Origin: Pycnococcus provasolii | Lineage: Eukaryota > Chlorophyta > Pseudoscourfieldiophyceae > Pseudoscourfieldiales | Assembly (NCBI GenBank): GCA_049487715.1 | Contig: CP150583.1 | Location: 416,671-480,670 of the forward strand | Length of the DNA: 64,000 nucleotides | Direction: 5' to 3' | Part shown: positions 10,592-20,113 of the stretch, in pieces | Layout: the number at the start of each line of letters is the position of its first letter | Numbering within the stretch: position 1 is the first letter of the stretch | Position numbers and translations under genes: made by a program | The notes under the pieces: generated by a model | Told to the model about the DNA's origin: nothing | The model's database searches: none | The model's input: the letters and a program-made list of their open reading frames with translations, nothing else

Positions 10592-10833
10592 GTTTACAAA
10601 AAAACTACTTCATCTCCTCCCTTCATGATTAAGCCATCTGCCCGGCTTGAAACCCAATTTCCCCTCAACAGCGGATCCCCTCCTTCCAGATCCAAGCTAG
10701 CTTAACCCTGTACCTACAAGGGTATTGGGTTCATTTCTCAGCTCAACGGCACAATGCCCATCCTCGTGAGCTCCTCAAACGCAAGGTTTACGCTCCATCA
10801 GGCTAGAGCTCAAACCCCGCTACCGCTCGTATA
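10591..10833. repeat. Split repeat module B', distal copy
   Basis: A 243-base copy of 2987-3226 in the same orientation. The CAT complementing a minus-strand start codon spans 10589-10591, so the first element frame starts exactly at the repeat boundary. Confidence 0.93.
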
Positions 10834-11240
10834 CTGAAGGCTGAAGCCGCTGATCAGGATTCAGGAATGGAAACTACAGGTAAGGTTAGGAGAGGCTGCC
10901 AAGCCAAAGCTGAGGGTCTGAGGGATGCCACTGTAATGCCACAACTCCTGTACATACCCGGTAGAGGGTTCTGGCAGAAGCGGATTCCGCTTGCCAATCC
11001 GCTACCCTACCGGAAACCCTTCTCAAGGCTCATCAGGCGAGCGGATTTGCATTTGCAAGGCATCCGCACGGAGGAGGCGAAAAAAAAGTCAACCGAACCC
11101 TAAGGCTTCAAGAGGAGGTCAACCCTAACCCTTCCAAAGGCCTCCTGGTCAACGGAGACCATAGAACAGGTTACACCTTGCCTCATCCAACCTGTGGACG
11201 GTTCATGGCCGCACTTAAGTGTGTCTTCTAAGCCTAGGAT
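10834..11240. other. Right flank of element and 5' region of coiled-coil gene
   Basis: No gene is seen. A GCGGATT/AATCCGC inverted motif occurs around 10980-11003. Two telomere-like words (ACCCTAAG at 11097-11104 and AACCCTAACCC at 11121-11131) lie 110-145 bases before the downstream ATG. Confidence 0.55.
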
Positions 11241-14200
11241 ATGGTGTTAGACGCCATTGGTTTGTTAACGAACGCAGTTAAGGGTATTGCACAGTCCACA
11301 GGCTCCTCAACAACACAGTACAGCAAACACAAGCTTGTGAGTAAGAAGACGACGACAGGTACAGGCCCTGTTGGTGGTCGCAGACAGGTACCAGGTGTCT
11401 CGCGTCCGACGTCAGGTGCAAGCAGTAAAGGTAACTCGTCAGCTCGGTCGGAACTCTCAGACTCGTGGCACGAAGCGGAAGCAGGTTGGCAAAGCCCGGT
11501 GGACGTCCTGCCTCCGCCGAGAAACGCGAAAAGCACAAACGCCAGGAAAACAAACACCAACGCCAAGGGGAAAAAACATACACAAAGCCAAATGGCGACG
11601 CCGCTGCCCGCACTATCGCAGGCGCAGCTCGCACAGCAGCAGCAGGCACAGCAAATGCAAGTGCAGATGCAGATGCAGATGCAACAGCAGCAGCAGCAGC
11701 AGCGCCTGCCGAACGTCCCAGAAGCCGCGGCGATGATGCAGCAGAACGCACACGAACAACAGAGACTTGCCTCACTCGTTGCCGAGTACGAGGCGGCCAT
11801 ATCAGGCCTGCAGGCGGACCGGGCTTCTCTACAGTCGGAAGTGCAGCGCGTGCTGCAGGCGGAGCAGGCACGCGCGAGCGCGTTGTCACGCCTGCAGGAG
11901 GAGCGCGACGCGCTCGCAACGGAGAATGCAAGACAGTCGGAGGCGCTGACGACGCTGCAGAAGAAAAAAACAAAAGGAGGTGGCGACGCGTCCGCCGCCT
12001 CATCTGCGGAACTCGAGCAGGCGCGCGAACAGATCCAGGCGCTGACTGGAGAAGTGGAGCAACTCAAGCAGGAGCAGAGCAACCAAGTGACGCACGGAAT
12101 AAGTGCCGAAGGACAGCAGCAGGTGGCAACGCTCAACAGAGAGATGAGAGCACTTCGAGGCGAAGTCGCGCGTGCGGAAAGCATGCTCGCGGAGGCGAAC
12201 ACCGCGTCGCGAGCGCCGCCGTCGTCTGATGAAAGCAATAACGCAGCCTCCAAGCAGGTGATGGCCGAATTCCGCGCGGAGATGATGCAGCAGCTCAACT
12301 CGCTGCGGGAGGAAAAGGAAGCAATGCGCAGCCTTATGGCGCGCCGCGAGGCGAGCGTCGAGTCAGCTGTCAGCACCGCGTCCGCATCTGCGTCACTGGA
12401 GCTCGCGCGCGTCAAGAGCGAGCTGAACGCGGAGCGCGAGAAATCGTCCCGGCTCACCGACGACCTTGCACGCGTTCGTGAATCGGCGAATCGTGACCTA
12501 GAGCGCGTCACGCATGCGCTTAAGGATACGTCGAGCAGCAAGGTGGCAAGCCTCGAGCTGAGCCACCAGTCTGCAATGGAGACGTTGACGCAGAAAAACC
12601 AAACGCTAGAGGGCGAGAAGCGCGACATGCTGGAAAAGTTCGAGGCAATGAACGAGGAAATCGCAAAAGTCCGCACGTCGTTCCGCGACATGAAGAAGGA
12701 GTGGGATGCGGAGGCGGAGGAAAAGCTATCGCGTGAATGCGAGCGCCGCCTGAGTGCGGAACAGGCTCTGACGTCGGAACGCGCCAAGGCGGATGGCTAC
12801 CTATCTCAAATTGAGCAGCTGCGATCGCAGATATCCGAGCAGAACAAGCTGTTGACCACGCTGCAGGCTGCTCAGTCAGACTTGCAGAAGCAGTGCATCG
12901 ACGCGTCGTCGAACGAGGTGAAGTCGTCAAAGCTGGTGCAGGAGCTGGAGTACGACGTGAAGGAGCTTAAGCGCGAAAAGGGGGCTCTCGAGAAGCGGCT
13001 GGAGGAGGCGCAGTTTGCCAACGACGAGCTGTCCGCGAATCTTGACATGGCAAAGGAAGAGGGTGATAAAAGTGCCGCCCGAGCGAAGCGAGCGGAGACG
13101 GATACGCGTGAGGCGGCGCATCGCGAGCAGCGCGACTACGTCGCGGCTGTGCAAGCGGAGCTTGCATCCGTTCACGCGGAGTTGGCGTCCGCGCGGCAGT
13201 TTATCCAGCACACTTTCGTCGACGAATACCAGGCAACTGTGAGCGGTGCGGTGCGGCTGTGCAAGTCTGAGACGTCGGAACTACGCGCGGAGCTTCAGCG
13301 CATGGAGGCGGACGCCTCGGCAGTCTCAGAGCAGTATCGCAAGAGCCGCTCCGACTCGGACATGAAGCACCGCGAGGCGTACGCCAAAGTTGAGACGGAG
13401 AATGGCAAGCTAACCCTCCGGGCGCGCGAGCTGAGCGAGCGATTGGCTGAGGCGGAACGCGAGGTGACGTCAGTCAAGTCGATGGTGGACAGCCTGACGG
13501 CGGAAAAAGAAGGCTCTACTGGGCGAGCTCGAGGGCAAAGATGGCGCGATTGCGGGCGAGAGGAAGACGTTCGAGGCGAAGAGGAGAGCACTGATGAGCG
13601 AAAAGGAGGAACTCGAGAGGCAGGTGTACGCTTTGACGAAGGAACACGAGAGCACGACTGCGAAATTCCGTCAAGAGCGTGCAGAGTGGAGCGACAAGGT
13701 GCGATCCGCCACGCTGAGTGGCGCGAGAGAAAACCAGGAGCTGCGTGAGCGTGTCGCGGATCTCGAGAACTCTTGCTCGACGCTCGAGTCCGCGAAGCGC
13801 AACCTGGAGAGAAAGCTCAGCGAAGCGGAGCGACATCTCGAGGGAGCTCGCGAGAATGTGAGAAATAAGGAGGCTCTACTATGGGGCACGAGTATGGGTG
13901 GTGGCAATGGCAACACGCGGGCCGACTCGGCGACCCCATACCGCGGTGCTAATGGGCCGACACCTTCGCCTGCGGCTGTGACATTTCCAGGTAGTGCAGG
14001 TTCCGTAGGCGGCAGCGCCATCCTCAAGCCGGCCGAGAAGGAAATTGCTGAAGCGGCGGCAGGTGGCGCAGCAGTAGCATTGGGCGAACGTGGAGGCAGC
14101 AGCACGAATGCTACGCTTGAGACGAGTGCCGGCAGTGTAGCAGCAGCAACGCCAATGCTTGGTGCCGTGGAGCGGCTGCCGTTACCGCACGTGCACAAGC

Positions 14201-14868
14201 CACCGGAGGAGGGCGCGACGCCAGGAACGGTGTCGACGATTGGTGTTCCGACACCGTCGTCGTCTTTGCCACCTGAGTCGGCAGCGGCAGGTGAGCAACC
14301 GCCAGCAACCACGGCATGGGCGACGCCGACAACATCCTCGGCCGAAGAGCAACACACTCAACCGTCGGCGTACGAAAAGTACCTCGATGCGCATGCACGC
14401 TCTGGTGCGCCACCCTTGCCAAGCGACTTGCCAAAGCCGCCTTCATCATCATCACAACCGCCTCCCCCGCTTTCCAGCTTACCTCCGCGGCAACCAACGG
14501 ACGTGGGCATGATGCCCGCGTCGTCCATGCCACCGACATCATCGATGCCCGCGACGTCGAGTCCCGCTGTGATGGCTGCTCTTTTGAGCGCCGGCCGTGG
14601 TGGTGGCGTTCCCCCAACATCGACGCCATCGACGAGTGGTGCCGGGAATTTCAACATCACATCATACCAGCGTTCTTTGCAAATGCAGCTCCACGCGGCG
14701 ATGGGCACGACTCCAACGTCATCGGGCGGCATGGATATGCCGATGCCTTCGTCATCTGATGGCGCAACCCAGTTTCGCCAACTTGGCGCGTCCTCCCTTC
14801 CTCCGACGGCGCCAAGCAACTTGAGGAGCGCGGGTTTGCCCGTTCATCCCGGTGTTGGCGGCGTTTGA
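11241..14868 (+). CDS. Large coiled-coil protein with Pro/Ser-rich tail, one frame break
   Basis: I do not recognise a named family. The start is MVLDAIGLLTNAVKG. A Gln-rich stretch at about residues 130-155 precedes roughly 700 residues of near-continuous coiled coil rich in E, A, R, L and Q. The frame then breaks in an A5 run at 13504-13508: the first frame stops at 13748, while the other frame carries the heptad pattern straight on (KKALLGELEGKDG) to 14868. Removing one base restores a single protein of about 1,200 residues. The tail from about 13900 is Pro/Ser/Thr/Gly-rich and probably disordered. A possible 51-base intron (GTGAGT donor at 11338) would also be in frame, so the N-terminus is uncertain. 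A scaffold or cytoskeletal role is plausible, but nothing specific supports one. Confidence 0.75.
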
Positions 14869-15102
14869 CATAAAAAAACATCGCAGTGCATAATGCATAC
14901 TCCCTTCCCTAATACGTGTAACTAACTGCTTCTTAGCAGATCAACGCCATTGATACTTATGGTTGTGTCACGACGGGGATCCCACATGATGATCCAAAGT
15001 GTGGAATGGCACTTAGGCGAATCCCCACTACATCTGCTTGTAGATTGATAAGGTGAAAAGTATTACACAGCTACACGCACAACACACGCCGCGCATGCGC
15101 AA

Positions 15103-15657
15103 TCACTCCTGCGGCGGGCTCAGCACAGCCTCGAAGCACGCGAGTCCTCCGATGAGCAAGGTTTTCAGCGTCGCCTTGGTGGTGTCGTTGCCCTTGGCCT
15201 TCGCGGCGAGGAACGCGACGGGCGTGCACACAAGGTGGAACGTGAGTACTTGCTGTACGACGTTTCTGACGGTCGCCTCATCGTCCGTCGTGATGACTTC
15301 AATGCGCGACCAGTCTCCACTCCATCCGGCGTCGATGGCGGCCGAGAGTCCGACGACGACGGCAGCCTGCGCTGCGAGGTAGACGGGCGACGTGACGAAC
15401 GGCACGACAGGCAGCTGCAAACTGCCATTGTCGTTATCATTTCCCGGTGGCACTGCCCGGCAAACTTTATGAACCCGAGAACATCTTTTCTTCTTGGAAG
15501 ACAACAACGATGTCGATCCCAGAGAGTCCGATTGTCCTTTGACTCTGCAAGACCCACGACGTATGTACGTATGGCATAGGAGCCTATGCTGCATCCCGAA
15601 GGAAGACGCAGATGGCAACGGTGACAAAGGCTGCTGACGCATGATCATGGTCGCCAT
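15103..15657 (-). CDS. Predicted plastid protein with two membrane segments (DUF7887-like)
   Basis: Starting at the ATG of MATMIMRQQPLS gives 184 residues. The first 70 are Ser/Arg/Lys/Leu-rich with few acids, as in a chloroplast transit peptide. The mature part has two hydrophobic segments (VYLAAQAAVVVGLSAAIDAG and VLTFHLVCTPVAFLAAKAKG) around the conserved-looking block DAGWSGDWSRIEVIT. This block resembles an uncharacterised plant chloroplast protein family I recall as DUF7887; that assignment is from memory and needs a search. Function is unknown. An upstream in-frame methionine would add 29 hydrophobic residues. The gene converges with the coiled-coil gene. Confidence 0.65.
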   Translation of the reverse strand: MATMIMRQQPLSPLPSASSFGMQHRLLCHTYIRRGSCRVKGQSDSLGSTSLLSSKKKRCSRVHKVCRAVPPGNDNDNGSLQLPVVPFVTSPVYLAAQAAVVVGLSAAIDAGWSGDWSRIEVITTDDEATVRNVVQQVLTFHLVCTPVAFLAAKAKGNDTTKATLKTLLIGGLACFEAVLSPPQE

Positions 15658-15963
15658 GAGCAAAAAACGGGAGAGGGAACGATCCGTAATTGTGTGGCGG
15701 AGAAGAAGAGAAGAAGAAAAAAAAATCAAAAACGAAATCTCCAAGGAAAAAGGACGAAGGGGAGAGGTCAGAGGTCAGAGGGGAGTACATCAGTCCCATT
15801 CGTACGAAACCTAAAATTGTATAGTGGGATATTAGACTGCAACTTCATTGAAATTCATCCCGCATAACCGGTGGTTTGCACTGTTCCAAAAGTGTACTCT
15901 TATTCCAGGTGGTCCCATCCCAAACATCTCCCGGGACTTTTCATCTCCCTAACTATCGATAGC

Positions 15964-16692
15964 ATGGCAACTCCTTCTCCAGGAGGTGCCGGTGGGGACT
16001 CGTGGCGCCTGCGTCTTGCACGGGCACGCAAGTTCGTGCAAGACGGACTCCCGCAACTTCTCACAGGACTTGCCATAGGTGTCTCCATCGCAATCATCAT
16101 GCAAGGACCGGGCGCAATCACGACGCCGCTAGGTAACGCCGCAGGTGCACTCGCGTCGCCGTTCAAGGGAACGGCCAAGAAAAGACGCAAGGGAAGAGGG
16201 CCCACGACGACTGTCACCTTGCGAGAAGGGGAGACCGTCGGAGACTTAGTCGTCACGTACGTCGGCGACTACACCGAACGCAACCTCAGCCTCCTGCGCT
16301 CGATGAACCGAGGGAAACTCGACGACCTCGACCTCGTGCAGCCAGGAACCGTGCTCCGGGTGCCGGACAACAGGCGCAACATCTACGAACCGGAGTCGGA
16401 GGCGGACTTGGCCACCTCAGATAAGGCGACAGGCGGAGGGGGAGCGAAGAAAAACTCCACAGGCGGTGGGCAGCGTGACGGAAACATACTCGCGGCGTAC
16501 GACGACGACGACGGCGCCTTCGGAGCGGCAAAGGCGCAGGTGCGCAAGCGCCTTGCGGCGATTGCGGACAAACCGCAAAACCGCAACAAAAAGGCGGCGG
16601 ACGACGACAGCCAGCAGAAGTCGACGTCGAGCAAGTCGGCGAACCTCGAGGTGGTGCGCGACAACTGGCTCTCCGGCGACGAGAAGAGGTGA
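15964..16692 (+). CDS. Membrane-anchored LysM-domain protein
   Basis: A 242-residue protein starting MATPSPGGAGG. A hydrophobic segment at about residues 32-50 (LLTGLAIGVSIAIIMQG) is followed by a basic KKRRKGR stretch. A LysM domain at about residues 78-140 reads TVTLREGETVGDLVVTYVGD, then NRGKLDDLDLVQPGTVLRVP. LysM modules bind GlcNAc-containing glycans or act as generic interaction modules in plastid and cytosolic proteins. The C-terminal 100 residues are Asp/Ser/Gly/Lys-rich and probably disordered. Which compartment the LysM faces cannot be told. It converges with the fluoride exporter with only 31 bases between stops. Confidence 0.75.
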   Translation: MATPSPGGAGGDSWRLRLARARKFVQDGLPQLLTGLAIGVSIAIIMQGPGAITTPLGNAAGALASPFKGTAKKRRKGRGPTTTVTLREGETVGDLVVTYVGDYTERNLSLLRSMNRGKLDDLDLVQPGTVLRVPDNRRNIYEPESEADLATSDKATGGGGAKKNSTGGGQRDGNILAAYDDDDGAFGAAKAQVRKRLAAIADKPQNRNKKAADDDSQQKSTSSKSANLEVVRDNWLSGDEKR

Positions 16693-16723
16693 GAATTACA
16701 GAAAAGGTGAGTTTTACATTTCT

Positions 16724-17905
16724 TTACGAGGCGGTCCTTTCAACCCAACCATAGCGCATGCCGGCGTACACCGCAATGCTCAAGCTCGCCGCCACGAACA
16801 ACGTGCTAATCAAGTACCAGTACGCCCTCGTCCGCGCGACTGTGCCGTGCCGTTGGTTCATCAACAAGTGGAAGTCGGCCATCCACGTGCTCACCGTGCT
16901 AAGCGAGCCGCCAAGACCAAGCTCGAGTCCTGTCAACACGTGCTCACAGTTCGTTGTGCACTGGAGCATTGCGCCACTCATGAATGCGTCAAACACGCTA
17001 GCAATAATGTTGGCTGCAAATGTACCCCAGGGAAACCACTTCTTGTCGTTGCCGTTGTCGTTGCCGTCGTCTCCCTCTCCTGCTTCTAATAGCGTCGATG
17101 ATTGCCAGACGTACGCGCCACTCAGTGGAGCATTCCAGCGCGCTAAGTACACGCGCAGATAAACGCCGAATGGTGCTGACAAACATCCAACCCACAGCTC
17201 AGCAGGATGCCAATTCAACGCGACGCCAACCGCGGCAATCGCCCATAACGCGACAAATGTCACGCCCACGACAAGTTCATCTACAAGATAGCTGTACTTC
17301 TTTTTGTTGTTGTTGTTGTTGTCGTCGTCATGTTTTATGTCACAAACATTTTCATCGGCACAATGAGAAGAAGCTTCGGGAGGGGCAGGAGGTCGCCACG
17401 CGCGTGCATGTCCAGAATACTTTGCGATTGAGAGTGCGGCATGATTACCCATGGCGTAGCTTGAAGCAGCGAGTTGCGTTCCAAGGAGCCACCCGCAGAT
17501 CGCGCGCGCGACAAGCACGCCTCGAGGCGCGGTAATCATCCGCACCATTTGGGTGTTCCAACTCGCGAACGTCGTCAAGGAGCCACACAGTCCTGCACGC
17601 AAACCCACCCAGAAGCACGCATGTGCGTGTATGCGATGCGTCGGTGGGAAAAGGGCGCTCGCGTGTTCCTTGCCTCCGTGCAGTCGCAGTGCGGATCCGT
17701 CGGCGATGAGCGCGACGACGAAACAGCCCAGCATGTTTGCCGGCAGATCGACGAACAGCGCCGAGTCTTTCGCCGTCACGTCTAGTCCATATCCCTGCGC
17801 GAATGCGAGAGCGAGCGCGTACCTGATTGCGGCGCCGACGATGCCAAACACGCCGCCGTGCGCGGCGTGGCAGAGCACGCGCCTGGCATCAACATGCATC
17901 ATCAT
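16724..17905 (-). CDS. FEX: Fluoride export protein, fused two-domain CrcB/FEX
   Basis: A 393-residue membrane protein with two CrcB repeats in one chain, the eukaryotic FEX form; bacteria use separate Fluc subunits. Repeat 1 has GIVGAAIRYALAL, DLPANMLGCF and GLRAGLCGSLTTFASW. Repeat 2 has SAPFGVYLRVYLARWN, GTFAANIIASVFDA and ELGLGGSLSTVSTWM. These carry the family's R-Y/R-V, N-x-x-G/A and S/T-T-F/V-S-T signatures. The product is expected to conduct fluoride out across the plasma membrane. A hydrophilic linker with an Asn run (DDDNNNNNKKK) separates the two halves. The start is divergent from the CASP-like gene across 105 bases, so the two probably share a promoter. Confidence 0.9.
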   Translation of the reverse strand: MMMHVDARRVLCHAAHGGVFGIVGAAIRYALALAFAQGYGLDVTAKDSALFVDLPANMLGCFVVALIADGSALRLHGGKEHASALFPPTHRIHAHACFWVGLRAGLCGSLTTFASWNTQMVRMITAPRGVLVARAICGWLLGTQLAASSYAMGNHAALSIAKYSGHARAWRPPAPPEASSHCADENVCDIKHDDDNNNNNKKKYSYLVDELVVGVTFVALWAIAAVGVALNWHPAELWVGCLSAPFGVYLRVYLARWNAPLSGAYVWQSSTLLEAGEGDDGNDNGNDKKWFPWGTFAANIIASVFDAFMSGAMLQCTTNCEHVLTGLELGLGGSLSTVSTWMADFHLLMNQRHGTVARTRAYWYLISTLFVAASLSIAVYAGMRYGWVERTAS

Positions 17906-18010
17906 CGATCACGTATTCCAAGGGGAAAACAAACGTGAAAATGAAATCCTATCCTCAGCTCCGAGGGAAAACAATTACAATCAAATTTTACCAACAAAAC
18001 AACGATAATC

Positions 18011-19585
18011 ATGGCGGCGTCCTCGGACGTGCGCGTCAACGTCTCGCTCTCCTCCTCCGCCGCGGAGCAGCAGCATGCATCTTCGTCCTCCCAGGTTCCT
18101 CGTCGCGTGTCGCAATTCAGCAGCGCAACTAGCCATTCTGGTGGTGGTGGTGGTGGTGGTGGTTTCGTCGCGAGCACGGCGCCGTCGTCACGCTTCGCGT
18201 CGCTGAGTAAAGGCGGTGAGGCAGGTGGTGGTGGCGGCAAGGCTGGACGCAGATGGGCAATCTTGCGACTCGTGTGCCGCACTCTCGTTTTTGCTTGCGC
18301 TTTCGCAGCCACGTGCACGGCGGGTGCATACGGTCCCACGCGACTAGGAGTGACGCCCGCGATCGATTACCTTGTTGCGGCAGCGGCGGTGGTTGCTTTC
18401 GCTTACGGAGTAGCCGTCATCGGAGAGCTTTCTATGGCGCACTACGAGACCGAGTACGGCGATGAGCGTGGATTGAACTACGCACTTGCTGTTCGGGGTC
18501 CTCACATCTCGATTTGGGCGGCGCACATCTCCTTTGTTCTCATGTTCTCAGCGGCATGCGCCGCAGGTGCTGTCGCGACGAATGCGTACGCGGAACTGGC
18601 GTGCTCGTGGGACGCGTGCAATCGCGCATTGGCAGGATCAGTGCTTGCCGCCGGCTCAGCAATCGCTTGCATCGGATGTATCGCATTTTCTCGCTTCGAG
18701 CTGAAGCAACGAAAATTGGCAGACCAGCGCATGCGCCATAGAGCGATGCGCAAGCAGCAGCAGCATGACGACGAGAACGACAATCACGAGTACGCCGACG
18801 ACGAAATCGTCATCAGTGCCATTGATGACAGTCCTTCACCACCGCCGCCGGTGCCTGAGAAGAAGAAGCCCACGTCACGTTCGCAATTTCACGCGCAGGT
18901 TGAAGAATTGCAAAATCGTGTCAAAGCTGAAAGCGACGTTCGGGTTCGCGTCATGTCGTTCGTGTTCTCCTTGCTTGCATTCGCGCTTGCAGCTGGCGAC
19001 ACGAACTTTCAGAATTTTGGCGCCTTGCAATACCTCGTGCTCGCAGGTGTCGTATCATGCGCATGGAACATCGTATGCCTATTCGGTGGCCTGTTGGAGT
19101 GTCTCGCAGTTCGACGAAGGCGCAAAAGCATGGCTGAGGAAGCTGCGCACATCACCACGAAGAAGACTGTGCCGCCGCCGCTGCCGCCGCCTTCTCCACC
19201 GCCGGCACGAGAAGCTGATGATGCCGGCGCTGACGTTGTTGATCGCAAAATTTCAACGGCAAGTACTGCAAATGCCACCGCCGCGACTTCACCATCATCG
19301 CCACGAGCTGCTCGCACTAGTGGTGGTGGGCCTAGATCACGACTGAAACGCGCTTTCGCGCATATTCGCATGTACGGCGATGGCATCCTTTTTGCCATTC
19401 TGTTCAGCGCATTTGCCGCTGCCGCAGGCATCTCGACGCTCCCTTGCCCAACAATCAGCGCTTTACTGTCAAAGGGGTGCACGCTCCCTCGTGTTGCGGT
19501 GGCGTTCGCTTTTCTGGCTGCGATGGCGCAAGCGGGCGTCGCAACCATCTCGCGATTCAATACGAAGCAGAGGATGGAGGAATGA
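18011..19585 (+). CDS. Tandem-duplicated CASP-like (MARVEL-type) membrane protein
   Basis: A 524-residue protein with eight predicted membrane helices in two sets of four. Set 1 lies at about residues 85-230 and set 2 at about 310-520. Set 2 fits the CASP-like pattern: VRVRVMSFVFSLLAFALAAGD with a basic residue at the head of the first helix, LQYLVLAGVVSCAWNIVCL, then GDGILFAILFSAFAAAAGIS, where CASPs have a conserved acidic residue. Set 1 is a more diverged copy (LVCRTLVFACAFAATCTAG, AIDYLVAAAAVVAFAYGVA). Arabidopsis CASPs form membrane scaffolds that direct wall deposition; algal members are uncharacterised. The N-terminus has a Gly run, and the linkers are Pro- and charge-rich. The family call is from pattern only; a single four-helix protein is the usual form. 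Confidence 0.65.
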   Translation: MAASSDVRVNVSLSSSAAEQQHASSSSQVPRRVSQFSSATSHSGGGGGGGGFVASTAPSSRFASLSKGGEAGGGGGKAGRRWAILRLVCRTLVFACAFAATCTAGAYGPTRLGVTPAIDYLVAAAAVVAFAYGVAVIGELSMAHYETEYGDERGLNYALAVRGPHISIWAAHISFVLMFSAACAAGAVATNAYAELACSWDACNRALAGSVLAAGSAIACIGCIAFSRFELKQRKLADQRMRHRAMRKQQQHDDENDNHEYADDEIVISAIDDSPSPPPPVPEKKKPTSRSQFHAQVEELQNRVKAESDVRVRVMSFVFSLLAFALAAGDTNFQNFGALQYLVLAGVVSCAWNIVCLFGGLLECLAVRRRRKSMAEEAAHITTKKTVPPPLPPPSPPPAREADDAGADVVDRKISTASTANATAATSPSSPRAARTSGGGPRSRLKRAFAHIRMYGDGILFAILFSAFAAAAGISTLPCPTISALLSKGCTLPRVAVAFAFLAAMAQAGVATISRFNTKQRMEE

Positions 19586-20113
19586 TCGAATTTGAAGCGG
19601 TGTTGCCGAAGTGTTGCTGGTGTTGTCTGAAGAGTTGAGTGTAGTAACGTTACAAGATAGTAATAAAAAAAACAAAATCAATCGACTTCTCGCCTTTCAA
19701 GTTGCCGTAGTATTTCGACTTCTACTTTCTTCTTCACTCATATGTTTCACAGCACCACTTTCGTCGGCGAATGTGAGAGGTGCCTTGGTCACAAGCTGTT
19801 CGCACAGGGAAGTCTGAAGCGTGAACGACGTCGCGGAGGATGGTTGTTCCATTTTGTGGATGTTGCGGCGGCGGTTTCCATGCGGCTCGTGCCGAGCGCG
19901 CTGCCAAACAGGCCGCAGGCGCCAAACATTCGACCAGGCACGCAAGACGGACTCGCCTATCATAGCGTGGTGGCGGGGTTAGGGTTAGGGTTACGGCTAG
20001 GGTTACGGCTGGCCTCCTCGTTTCGCGCCCCCTCTGGCCCCCTGTCCCTTTACGCATCATCGGGCATCGGGCCATCCCCTGCTTTTTTCGGGTAGTTTTA
20101 CTGTTTTTTGAGT
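19586..20113. promoter_or_regulatory. 5' region of ribulose-phosphate epimerase with TTAGGG-like tract
   Basis: No gene is seen. A tract of GTTAGGG/GTTACGG/GCTAGGG units spans about 19976-20009, roughly 105 bases before the epimerase ATG. The first 120 bases are the AT-rich 3' flank of the CASP-like gene. Confidence 0.6.

Larger units (their letters stand above)
2829..10833 (-). mobile_element. Degenerate retroelement with split direct repeats (PAT/Kangaroo-like layout)
   Basis: Seen directly: two unrelated repeat modules, each present twice, in the order A (2829-2970), B (2987-3226), A' (3227-3360), about 7.2 kb of body, then B' (10591-10833). Read on the minus strand this is B'-body-A'-B-A. 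Known: PAT and Volvox Kangaroo retrotransposons of the DIRS order have exactly this split-direct-repeat arrangement, and integrate with a tyrosine recombinase. Supporting this, a minus-strand open frame starts with an ATG that overlaps the first base of B', as expected for the first gene next to its terminal repeat. Against full assignment: I could not find an intact reverse transcriptase, RNase H or recombinase motif, and frames are repeatedly broken. The element lies in the divergent promoter gap between IFT20 and the 11.2-kb coiled-coil gene. Confidence 0.6.

Noticed and set aside
2987-10833. Ordinary LTR retrotransposon with B and B' as LTRs
   Set aside because: This would leave modules A and A' flanking the left B copy unexplained; the split-repeat layout accounts for all four copies. 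It remains the main alternative.
11234-12787. 517-aa open frame on the minus strand
   Set aside because: Exact antisense of the coiled-coil gene; Ser/Ala/Arg/Cys-rich translation typical of a reversed GC-rich gene.
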